Shown here: piece by piece, positions 25,728 through 32,934 of the stretch | Layout: each line of letters begins with the position of its first letter | How positions within the stretch are numbered: position 1 is the first letter of the stretch | Source: JABDJX01 sp039942715 | GTDB lineage: Bacteria > Pseudomonadota > Alphaproteobacteria > Rhodobacterales > Rhodobacteraceae | Assembly (NCBI GenBank): GCA_039942715.1 | Contig: JBDVBY010000001.1 | Span: 1-64,000, forward strand | DNA: 64,000 bases | Direction of reading: 5' to 3' | The notes under the pieces: model-generated | Seen by the model: only the letters and a program-made list of their open reading frames with translations | What the model was told of the DNA's origin: nothing | The model's database searches: none | Position numbers and translations under genes: made by a program

Positions 25728-28700
25728 CTAGAGCCCCGGTCTACGGCGCAGATCAAGCGTCATGGGGAATTCCGGATGGGTGCGTTCTGGTGTCGGAGTA
25801 AAGGTTCCGCCGCTGTGTCCCATGTTTTCAAACCTGCTCAAGCGTCGTGCCTCTGCTTCGTTGCCATTGACCGGGAATGTATCAAAATTGCGCCCGCCGG
25901 GATGGGCGACGTGATAGCGACAGCCGCCAAGAGAGCGCTTAGACCAGGTGTCGTAAATATCAAAGATTAACGGTGCGTCGACTTCTAGAACCGGGTGTAG
26001 CGAAAGCGCGGGTTTCCAAGCCTTGTAGCGTACGCCGCCGACATGCGTTTCGTTTTGTGCAGTGGGGTGCAGCGGAACGACCCGCTGGTTGGCGGTGACC
26101 ATATAGCGGCCCGGATTTGCGCCTGTGAGTTGCACCTGCAAACGTTCTGACGAGCTATCGGTATAGCGCACCGTGCCACCAATCGCGCCTGTTTCGCCCA
26201 GTACGTGCCACGGCTCCAACGCTTGGCGCAGCTCCAGTGTAACGCCCTCATATGTGACTTCGCCGCAGAACGGAAAGCGGAACTCTGATTGTGCAGTGAA
26301 CCATGCAGGATCAAGACCCATGCCGTGCTGCGCAAGATCGCCGAGAACGTCTAGGAAGTCTTCCCAGATAAACGCAGGCAGCATAAAGCGATCGTGCAGC
26401 GTTGTCCCCCAACGGGTGAGGTTGCCGCTAATCGGATTTTCCCAACATCGCGCAATGATGGCGCGGATCAGAACTTGCTGAGCAAGGCTCATGCGTGGGT
26501 TGGGTGGCATTTCAAAGCCGCGAAACTCGACCAAGCCAAGCCGTCCGGTTGGTCCGTCGGGCGAGAAAAGCTTGTCGATACAAATCTCGGTGCGATGCGT
26601 GTTGCCTGTGACGTCAATCAGCGCATTGCGCAGCAGCCGGTCGGTCAGCCAAGGTGGTGGCGGCGTGCCTTCTTCGGGCGGCCAAATCTGATCAAGCGCG
26701 ATCTCAAGTTCGTAAAGCCCGTCGTGGCGCGCTTCGTCGATGCGCGGGGCCTGGCTGGTGGGGCCAACGAAGGTGCCGGAAAAGAGGTAGGACAGGCTGG
26801 GGTGGCGCTGCCAAAACAGGATTAGGCTTTTGAGCAGGTCGGGTCGGCGCAGGAATGGGCTATCGTTCGGTGTCGCACCGCCCACGACAACATGGTTGCC
26901 ACCTCCAGTACCGGTGTGGCGTCCGTCGGTCATAAATTTGTCAGTGCCCAGACGACATTGGCGCGCTTCTTCATACACGATTTCGGTAGTGGCAACGCAG
27001 TCCTGCCACGTCGCAGCGGGGTGAATGTTTACCTCCAGAACGCCGGGATCAGGGGCGATGCGCAACACGTCAATGCGCGGATCATGTTTTGGAGCATAAC
27101 CTTCGATCAGAACTTTGCGGCCAGTTGATTTCGCTGCCGATTCAACAGCTGCGATCAGCTCAAGATAGTCCTCGAGTTTCTCAACCGGGGGCAGGAAAAC
27201 ACACAAACGACCGTCGCGCGCCTCCACCGAAATCGCGGTACGCACGCGCCCGTCAAGATCGCCAAGACTTTGTTCTACTTGCGTTTGTCCGGCTGAGGCG
27301 TCTGTGCGGCTTGCCACAGGCTGATCAGGCGTCTTTGCCTCAGGCGGTGTCGACGCCGAAAGTGGTTCGCGCGGCTCGCTTGGGTCTTGCGGGTTGAGAA
27401 ACGGATAGTCGCTTTCCGGAATGTGGGGCAGGGTGCCAAGAGGCAAACGGTAGCCAACGGGGCTGTCGCCTGCGACCAGATAGACCTTGCCACGGCGCAT
27501 TTCCCACACCTCGGAGAGCCACCGGCTGCTGGCGCGTGCCTGCCAGCGCTGGACGGGCAGCACATACCCGGCAGGTGTCGTCAGACCACGCTCAAACACC
27601 TTTGCAATGCGCGCACGTTCTTCGGGGTCTTTCAGTTTTGAGTTTTCCGGCGTGACATTTGCGGGCAGATTGCCTTCTTTGATGATCCACTCGGCTGGGT
27701 CTTCAAACGCGGGCACGACGTTGGCTTGGGGCACTTCAAGACTGGCGGCAATCGACGTCAAAAGCGCTTGGGCTTCGTCAGGCCCGACGTCTTCTTTTGT
27801 ATCCTCGCGCGCCAGTAAATCGGGATCGTGCCAGATGGGTTGGCCGTCTTTGCGCCAGAACAGCGAGAACGTCCAACGCGGCAGGGTTTCACCGGGATAC
27901 CATTTGCCCTGACCATAGTGCAGCAAACCACCGCTTGAGAATTTATCCTGAAGGCGGCGGATCAAAGTGTCGGCCAGACCGCGTTTGGTTGGGCCCACAG
28001 CGTCAGAATTCCACTCATCACTTTCGAAATCATCAATCGACACAAACGTCGGCTCGCCACCCATGGTCAGACGTACATCGCCCGCTTCTAAACGTTTATC
28101 AACGGCATGGCCCAACGTGTTGAGCGCCTCCCAAGCCTCATCCGAAAACGGCTTGGTGATGCGCGGATGTTCGGCCGTGCGGGTGACTTGCATATCGAAT
28201 GAGAAATCGACTTCAGCCGCACTGGCAGCACCCGAGATAGGGGCAGCGTGGCGATAATGTGGGGTAGCGGCCAGCGGGATATGACTTTCGCCAGCCAAAA
28301 GCCCGGAGGTTGGATCAAGGCCGACCCAGCCCGCGCCGGGAAGGTAAACCTCGACCCATGCGTGTAGATCAGTGAAGTCCTTGTCAGTGCCTGCGGGCCC
28401 ATCAATCGCCACAAGGTCAGGCTTGAGTTGGATCAGATAGCCGGAGACAAAACGCGCAGCCAGCCCGAGACTGCGCAGCACTTGCACCAACAACCAGCTT
28501 GTGTCGCGGCACGATCCGGCGGCGCGCCCAAGCGTCTCTTCGGCGGTTTGTACGCCCGGCTCAAGGCGGATTTCGTAGTTGATTTCGTTTGCCAAGCGCG
28601 CGTTGAGCATAACCAGAAAATCAATCGTCACCATTGGCGCGCGCGGCACGCTTTTCATAAATGCGTCCAGCAATGGGCCAACAGGATCGGCGCGCAAATA

Positions 28701-29048
28701 GATCGTCAGATCCTCGGCGATGTCGGCGTCATAGCTGAGCGGAAAGTCTTTAGCACTGTCCTCTACAAAGAAATCGAACGGATTATAGACCGACATGTCG
28801 GCCACCAGATCGACCTCGATCTTGAATTCGCGCACAGGCTCGGGAAACACCAAGCGGGCCAACCAATTGCCGTAGGGGTCTTGTTGGTGGTTGATGAAAT
28901 GAGCTGACGGCGAGACAGTGAGAGAGTGTGAAATTACCCGCGTACGCGAGTGTGGAGCAGGGCGCAGACGGATGGTCTGCGGACCTAAGCTTACGGGCCT
29001 GTCATACTTATAGTGTGTCAGGTGGTAGATGCTTGCGGTAATTGACAT
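25728..29048 (-). CDS. large transglutaminase family protein with DUF2126 region
   Basis: A 1106-residue protein and the first gene of the operon. The N-terminal part (1-90) is a Transglut_N-type strand domain, followed by a transglutaminase core with Cys180 (GSCRDTSW), His229 (DLHAWVEV) and Asp245 (GLDPTSG). The C-terminal about 800 residues match the DUF2126 pattern (GEPTFVS, GTGGGNHVVVGG, RHPSLSYLFSGTFVGP). The ATG at 29048 is chosen because AAGGAG lies 7 bases before it; the frame is open to 29117. The cell compartment is not clear, as no signal peptide is visible. Confidence 0.88.
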   Translation of the reverse strand: MSITASIYHLTHYKYDRPVSLGPQTIRLRPAPHSRTRVISHSLTVSPSAHFINHQQDPYGNWLARLVFPEPVREFKIEVDLVADMSVYNPFDFFVEDSAKDFPLSYDADIAEDLTIYLRADPVGPLLDAFMKSVPRAPMVTIDFLVMLNARLANEINYEIRLEPGVQTAEETLGRAAGSCRDTSWLLVQVLRSLGLAARFVSGYLIQLKPDLVAIDGPAGTDKDFTDLHAWVEVYLPGAGWVGLDPTSGLLAGESHIPLAATPHYRHAAPISGAASAAEVDFSFDMQVTRTAEHPRITKPFSDEAWEALNTLGHAVDKRLEAGDVRLTMGGEPTFVSIDDFESDEWNSDAVGPTKRGLADTLIRRLQDKFSSGGLLHYGQGKWYPGETLPRWTFSLFWRKDGQPIWHDPDLLAREDTKEDVGPDEAQALLTSIAASLEVPQANVVPAFEDPAEWIIKEGNLPANVTPENSKLKDPEERARIAKVFERGLTTPAGYVLPVQRWQARASSRWLSEVWEMRRGKVYLVAGDSPVGYRLPLGTLPHIPESDYPFLNPQDPSEPREPLSASTPPEAKTPDQPVASRTDASAGQTQVEQSLGDLDGRVRTAISVEARDGRLCVFLPPVEKLEDYLELIAAVESAAKSTGRKVLIEGYAPKHDPRIDVLRIAPDPGVLEVNIHPAATWQDCVATTEIVYEEARQCRLGTDKFMTDGRHTGTGGGNHVVVGGATPNDSPFLRRPDLLKSLILFWQRHPSLSYLFSGTFVGPTSQAPRIDEARHDGLYELEIALDQIWPPEEGTPPPPWLTDRLLRNALIDVTGNTHRTEICIDKLFSPDGPTGRLGLVEFRGFEMPPNPRMSLAQQVLIRAIIARCWENPISGNLTRWGTTLHDRFMLPAFIWEDFLDVLGDLAQHGMGLDPAWFTAQSEFRFPFCGEVTYEGVTLELRQALEPWHVLGETGAIGGTVRYTDSSSERLQVQLTGANPGRYMVTANQRVVPLHPTAQNETHVGGVRYKAWKPALSLHPVLEVDAPLIFDIYDTWSKRSLGGCRYHVAHPGGRNFDTFPVNGNEAEARRLSRFENMGHSGGTFTPTPERTHPEFPMTLDLRRRPGL

Positions 29049-29190
29049 TTTTGCTCCTTGCTCACCTTGCATCATGGACAAGTCGCTGCGGCGCAGCAAC
29101 ACCAAGATTGCACTCACAGCACAGAGACAGAGTTCAGCCCTGTATGGGGCAAGCAGCGGAAATGGGGAGACGTTTTATCGCAGTGTGAAA

Positions 29191-29208
29191 TGTAATTTTA
29201 AATTGACA
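29191..29208. promoter_or_regulatory. PpsR/CrtJ-type site 1
   Basis: TGT-N12-ACA, the known consensus for PpsR/CrtJ repressors of photosynthesis genes. It lies 144-161 bases before pucB and overlaps TTGACA. With site 2 it forms a tandem pair, the usual arrangement for cooperative tetramer binding. Confidence 0.7.
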
Positions 29209-29215
29209 CTTGCGG

Positions 29216-29233
29216 TGTCACACCAATTGGACA
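29216..29233. promoter_or_regulatory. PpsR/CrtJ-type site 2
   Basis: A second TGT-N12-ACA match. It begins 7 bases after site 1 ends, so centres are 25 bases apart, about 2.4 helical turns. Tandem sites with short spacers are known upstream of puc and bch genes in Rhodobacter. Confidence 0.7.
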
Positions 29234-29351
29234 TAATGTCGCACATGGACAGAGTCGGTTTTGATTGTGTTCGAGATTTGCGGAGCGGGTCGCTTTCTAG
29301 AGTGATTTTGGGTCGTTTCGCGCTGATCATCCTACGAAGAGGAGATGTTGG

Positions 29352-29507
29352 ATGTCTGATGATGCAGATAAAGTGTGGCCCACAGGCCTGAACCTACGAG
29401 AGGCTGAAGAAGTACACAGCTATCTCATCGACGGCACGCGCGTCTTTGGCGCACTTGCTTTGGTGGCGCACTTTCTTGTGGCCGTTTCCACGCCGTGGCT
29501 TGGATAA
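29352..29507 (+). CDS. pucB: LH2 antenna beta subunit
   Basis: A 51-residue light-harvesting beta polypeptide. The start MSDDADKVWPTGLNLREAEE and the end FLVAVSTPWLG closely match known PucB proteins rather than LH1 PufB. His22 and His40 are the conserved residues; His40 ligates B850 bacteriochlorophyll in the single membrane helix (about 25-46). The protein sits in the inner (photosynthetic) membrane and pairs with PucA. GGAGATG precedes the ATG. It is followed 12 bases later by pucA. Confidence 0.93.
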   Translation: MSDDADKVWPTGLNLREAEEVHSYLIDGTRVFGALALVAHFLVAVSTPWLG

Positions 29508-29519
29508 AGGAGAAACACA

Positions 29520-29867
29520 ATGAATAACGCAAAAATGTGGCTTGTCGTTTCACCATCCGTAGGTGTGCCAATCTTTCTAGGTGCAGTAGCCGTTGGTAGC
29601 TTTGCAGTTCACGTCGCTGTGCTGAGCAATACATCTTGGGTCGCTGACTTCTTGTCAGGCCAAGAGCTGGGCTCTGGTGATATGGCCTCGGCAGCTTTGC
29701 TTGAAGCGCCAGAAGCTGACGTAGCAAAAGCATCCTACGTGCGTGAAACCACAGCAGGAGCCCGCGAAATCACAGTTGTAATGCCTGATGGCACAACAGC
29801 AAAAGCGATTTTGCAGCCTGACGAGATGGCCTTGGCGAACACGCCAGTTTTACGGCCGTCTGAATAA
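29520..29867 (+). CDS. pucA: LH2 antenna alpha subunit with C-terminal extension
   Basis: The first about 50 residues are a standard LH2 alpha chain: MNNAKMWLVVSPSVGVPIFL, one membrane helix, the bacteriochlorophyll ligand His31, and a Trp at position 40. Known LH2 alpha chains are about 50-60 residues; this one is 115. The extra about 60 residues (from about 52) are acidic and hydrophilic, with a strand-rich portion (REITVVMPDGTTAKAIL), and would lie on the periplasmic side in the standard topology. AAGGAGA precedes the start. The extension is in frame and has no stop or frameshift. Confidence 0.9.
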   Translation: MNNAKMWLVVSPSVGVPIFLGAVAVGSFAVHVAVLSNTSWVADFLSGQELGSGDMASAALLEAPEADVAKASYVRETTAGAREITVVMPDGTTAKAILQPDEMALANTPVLRPSE

Positions 29868-29876
29868 GACTAGGTT

Positions 29877-29905
29877 CCCGCGCACCTTTTAGGTTTGCGG
29901 GGTTT
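29877..29905 (+). terminator. hairpin between pucA and pucC
   Basis: CCCGCGCACC, loop TTTTA, GGTTTGCGGG (10-base stem, one mismatch, one G-T) then GTTTT. It lies between the antenna genes and pucC, where hairpins are known to stabilise the short pucBA message and reduce readthrough to pucC. Confidence 0.6.
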
Positions 29906-29972
29906 TCCTCCCGGTAACCTGTGGGCGTTCTGAAAGATGGACGCCCGCAGGACCAATCAGGAAACAACGGGC

Positions 29973-31415
29973 ATGGCATTCAATTTCCGCAGCTTTTCGG
30001 TGCAAAAATTGGCAAGTATCGCGCCGCGATATCTTCCGTTTGCCGATGTTGCCAGTGAAGATGTTCCACTGGCACGATTGCTGCGATTGTCTTTGTTCCA
30101 AGTCACGGTCGGAATGGCGCTTGTGCTTTTGGTGGGCACGCTCAACCGTGTGATGATCGTTGAACTGGCCGTTCCGGCCACGCTTGTTGCGGGTATGTTG
30201 GCGCTGCCTTTGGTATTTGCGCCGTTCCGCACGTTTATTGGATATAAATCTGACACGCATGTTTCCGCCTTGGGCTGGAAACGGGTGCCTTTCATCTGGA
30301 AGGGCACGCTTTATCAATTTGGCGGGTTTGCCATCATGCCGTTCGCTTTGCTGGTCTTGTCAGGCTACGGCGAAGCGGTAGATGCACCGCGCTGGATAGG
30401 TCTTTCGTCTGCAGCACTTGCATTCTTGCTGGTTGGCGCAGGCGCGCACATCGTTCAAACAACTGGTCTTGCGCTTGCAACGGATCTTGTCGACGAAGAA
30501 GACCACCCCAAAGTGGTTGGCTTAATGTATGTCATGCTGCTTTTGGGTATGGTGGTTGCTGCGCTGATTTACGGCGCGCTATTGGAAAATTACACACCCG
30601 GGCGCCTCATACAGGTGATCCAAGGGACTGCAGTTGTCACTGTGGGCCTGAACCTTTTTGCCATCTGGAAGCAAGAGTCGCGCAACCGCGCCCGTGCCGC
30701 CGAGATGGAAAACGTCATTCAACCAACGTTCCGTCAAGCGTGGACAAGTTTGGTCGCACGTCCCGGCATGATGCGCATACTGGTGATCATTGCGCTTGGA
30801 ACCTTTGGATTTGGCATGGCGGATGTCTTGCTGGAACCATACGGCGCGCAGGCTTTGGGTCTGAGCGTCGCTGAAACCACGCGTCTGACAGCGCTTTTGG
30901 CAGCGGGTACGCTTGTTGGCTTTGGCGTGGCCTCGCATTTGCTTGGGGCAGGTGGCTCGCCTATGCGGTTGGGCCGTGTCGGTGCTTTGATCGGCATTCC
31001 AGGCTTTGTCGCGATTGTTCTCTCTCCTGGTCTTGTTGGCACGCCGCTTTTCTTGCTTGGCATCTTTGCCACTGGCATCGGCGCTGGTCTTTTCGGCCAC
31101 GCAACCCTCACAGCGACCATCCGCGCCGCACCGTCCAATCAAACCGGGCTTTCGCTTGGTGCATGGGGCGCTGTTCAAGCCAGTTGTGCCGGCGTTGGCG
31201 TGGCTTTGGCTGGCCTTGTGCGCGATATTCTTGTGGGGATCGAGGCGCTGAATGGAATTCAAGCGCACACGCCCTATAATATAGTATTCATGATTGAAAT
31301 CGGTTTCCTTGTTCTGGTCGTTCTTGTCGCCACCCCGGTTGCGGTGGCCGTGTCAAAACGCAGAGCAGCATCGAATTTGACAGATACACGTCCAAACCCT
31401 CTGGAGGTCTCATGA
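29973..31415 (+). CDS. pucC: LH2 assembly / BCD-family MFS protein
   Basis: A 480-residue membrane protein of the bacteriochlorophyll delivery (BCD) family in the major facilitator superfamily, with about 12 hydrophobic segments. Early landmarks include LLRLSLFQVTVGMALVLLVG, FRTFIGYKSD and GWKRVPFIWKG. PucC is needed for LH2 assembly in relatives. The ATG at 29973 is preferred over 29937, since AGGAAA precedes it about 9 bases earlier. It overlaps the next gene by 4 bases (ATGA), a strong sign of translational coupling. Confidence 0.9.
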   Translation: MAFNFRSFSVQKLASIAPRYLPFADVASEDVPLARLLRLSLFQVTVGMALVLLVGTLNRVMIVELAVPATLVAGMLALPLVFAPFRTFIGYKSDTHVSALGWKRVPFIWKGTLYQFGGFAIMPFALLVLSGYGEAVDAPRWIGLSSAALAFLLVGAGAHIVQTTGLALATDLVDEEDHPKVVGLMYVMLLLGMVVAALIYGALLENYTPGRLIQVIQGTAVVTVGLNLFAIWKQESRNRARAAEMENVIQPTFRQAWTSLVARPGMMRILVIIALGTFGFGMADVLLEPYGAQALGLSVAETTRLTALLAAGTLVGFGVASHLLGAGGSPMRLGRVGALIGIPGFVAIVLSPGLVGTPLFLLGIFATGIGAGLFGHATLTATIRAAPSNQTGLSLGAWGAVQASCAGVGVALAGLVRDILVGIEALNGIQAHTPYNIVFMIEIGFLVLVVLVATPVAVAVSKRRAASNLTDTRPNPLEVS

Positions 31416-32512
31416 CGAAAATCATCTCGCGGTATTTTGAGAACGCGGAAAGTGCTCGTTCAGCGAAGCATGAATTGATCCACCGTCAGGGGCTGTCCGT
31501 GAGGATTGTCGATCTTTACGAAACGGCAGACGGGCTTGCCGATCAACTAACCAAAGGCCAGGTCGCTGCTGACACGGCGCGCGCTTATCAAGATCGCCTT
31601 GCCGCATCGGGCGGCGCGGTTCTTCTTGTGCGGGCAGGTTATAAACCCCTGGGTGTGGCCAAGATCACGCGCGATGCTGCCGCAGCATATGGGGCCGCTG
31701 ATCTCTCAGACCTTGTTGAAGAGCGCAGTGTCAAAGACGAGCGACCACCGCTACAAAGCATCCTGTCCGATCATCCGCACTTTTTAACCAAGGCACGGGA
31801 CCCGGACAGCACAAGCTACCACATGGCAAATTGGCCAATCCCTCTGATCAGTCGGCGCAAGCCTTCGCCCACGTCGCTTATGTCGCACGATGCGCGGATG
31901 GCAGATAAGCCGATCCCACATTTGCTGCCGGGGGATAAACGGTTCGGACGCTTTCCGTTCGATCTGCTGGTTCCGGGTCACAAGTATATGGCGAAGTTCC
32001 CTTTCGGGCACATCGTTCCGGGCCACAAGAAAATGGCTGGCTTCCCAATCGGCCACCTTGTTCCCGGCAACAGATTCATGGCGAAATTCCCAATCGCGCA
32101 TCTTATCCCGGGCCACAAATTTATGGCCAAATTCCCATTTGGGCATTTGGTGCCTGGCGGTCGCAGGATGGCCAACTGGCCTTTCCCGCTGCTTATTAAT
32201 GGCAAGAAACACACGAACTCGCTTGTTCCGGGCAATAAGTTCATGGCGAAGTTCCCGATCGCGCATCTCGTGCCGGGTCACAAATTTATGGCGAGCTTCC
32301 CGATCCGACACATCGTGCCCGGCCATAAGCACATGGCGAAATTTCCAATCGCGCACCTCATTCCGGGCCACAAGTTTATGGCGAAGTTTCCCTTTGCCCA
32401 CATCGTGCCGGGGCATAAGCACATGGCGAAGTTCCCCATTGGCCACATCGTGCCGGGTCACAAGTACATGGCGAATTGGATTTTCCCGCACACTAAGCCT
32501 CAGGACTCCTGA
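31412..32512 (+). CDS. puc-operon protein with 15-residue His/Met/Lys repeats
   Basis: A 366-residue protein not assigned to a known family. Residues 1-105 look like a compact alpha/beta domain similar in pattern to general-stress-protein YflT/17M-type folds (SRYFENAESARSAKHELI, VLLVRAGYKPLGVAKITRD). After a linker (106-167), residues 168-360 contain about twelve copies of a 15-residue unit, consensus GHKxMAKFPxxHxVP. It has no signal peptide and no clear membrane helix. It overlaps pucC by 4 bases, with GGAGG 6 bases before the ATG, and precedes a strong terminator, so it is the last gene of the puc operon. Function unknown; LH2 assembly or pigment binding is an inference from position and His content. 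Confidence 0.85.
   Translation: MTKIISRYFENAESARSAKHELIHRQGLSVRIVDLYETADGLADQLTKGQVAADTARAYQDRLAASGGAVLLVRAGYKPLGVAKITRDAAAAYGAADLSDLVEERSVKDERPPLQSILSDHPHFLTKARDPDSTSYHMANWPIPLISRRKPSPTSLMSHDARMADKPIPHLLPGDKRFGRFPFDLLVPGHKYMAKFPFGHIVPGHKKMAGFPIGHLVPGNRFMAKFPIAHLIPGHKFMAKFPFGHLVPGGRRMANWPFPLLINGKKHTNSLVPGNKFMAKFPIAHLVPGHKFMASFPIRHIVPGHKHMAKFPIAHLIPGHKFMAKFPFAHIVPGHKHMAKFPIGHIVPGHKYMANWIFPHTKPQDS
31913..32491 (+). repeat. 45-base tandem repeat coding 15-residue units
   Basis: Pro-Gly anchors fall at residues 173, 188, 203, 218, 233, 248, then 273, 288, 303, 318, 333, 348 - an exact 15-residue period with one 25-residue interruption (LINGKKHTNS region). DNA copies differ at many third codon positions while the encoded motif stays fixed, which points to selection on the protein rather than recent DNA slippage. 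Confidence 0.9.
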
Positions 32513-32544
32513 AGCGCTTCGCACGATTTGAATGTTATTTGATA

Positions 32545-32573
32545 GGGCTGGCCAGAAATGGCTAGCCCTTTTT
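32545..32573 (+). terminator. rho-independent terminator of the puc operon
   Basis: GGGCTGGCCA, loop GAAA, TGGCTAGCCC (10-base stem with one G-T) followed by TTTTT, 32 bases after the repeat-protein stop. It ends the pucBAC-repeat operon. Confidence 0.85.
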
Positions 32574-32934
32574 CTATCGCGATGTCAGTAACTTGCGTGC
32601 TGCAGTTGAGAGAGATGTGATCGCTCGTTGCAAAGCCCTAAACGATTGCCCAAAAATGTGTTAACCTATCGTCGCTCAACGGGTCGGAGCGTTGTTCTAA
32701 TATTTCTTATGCACGGTCGATATTTCTGACCAAACCCACGAATTCCGGCAACCCTAAATGATCTGGTTAGCCTCTGGTCGAGGGTCTGTCGGTATCAGGT
32801 GCGTGCCTCCTCATGGTTCGGGGTGGCACGCATTGTTCTTTGAGGCTTGCGTGCAGGCCCACTAGCGCCTAAAGGAAGCGCTGATTTACATGATCCATTC
32901 GGCACCGGCCGACAGCGGAGCAAAGAGGAACCCC
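32574..32934 (+). promoter_or_regulatory. trigger-factor leader with alternative stems
   Basis: 361 bases with no gene. GCACGCA (32826-32832) is complementary to both TGCGTGC at 32800-32806 and TGCGTGC at 32848-32854, so two mutually exclusive 7-base stems can form before tig. The upstream hairpin encloses CCTCC (32806-32810). This could be a leader that senses something, or a small RNA gene; it is inferred only from pairing. Confidence 0.35.

Larger units (their letters stand above)
29049..29351. promoter_or_regulatory. divergent region: transglutaminase operon and puc promoter
   Basis: 303 bases between the minus-strand transglutaminase operon and pucB. It contains two tandem PpsR/CrtJ-type sites, and a TTGACA (29203-29208) that overlaps the first site, so repressor binding could block sigma-70 RNA polymerase. 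The last 100 bases before pucB are AT-poor and form the pucB leader. GGAGATG lies before the pucB ATG. Confidence 0.5.

Noticed and set aside
31913..32491. CRISPR-like periodic array
   Set aside because: The 45-base period has no unique spacers, is fully coding and shows codon-level conservation, so it is a protein repeat.
31784..32524. 246-codon minus-strand frame opposite the repeat protein
   Set aside because: It is the antisense reading of the 45-base repeat array, so its apparent repeats are a shadow of the plus-strand gene.
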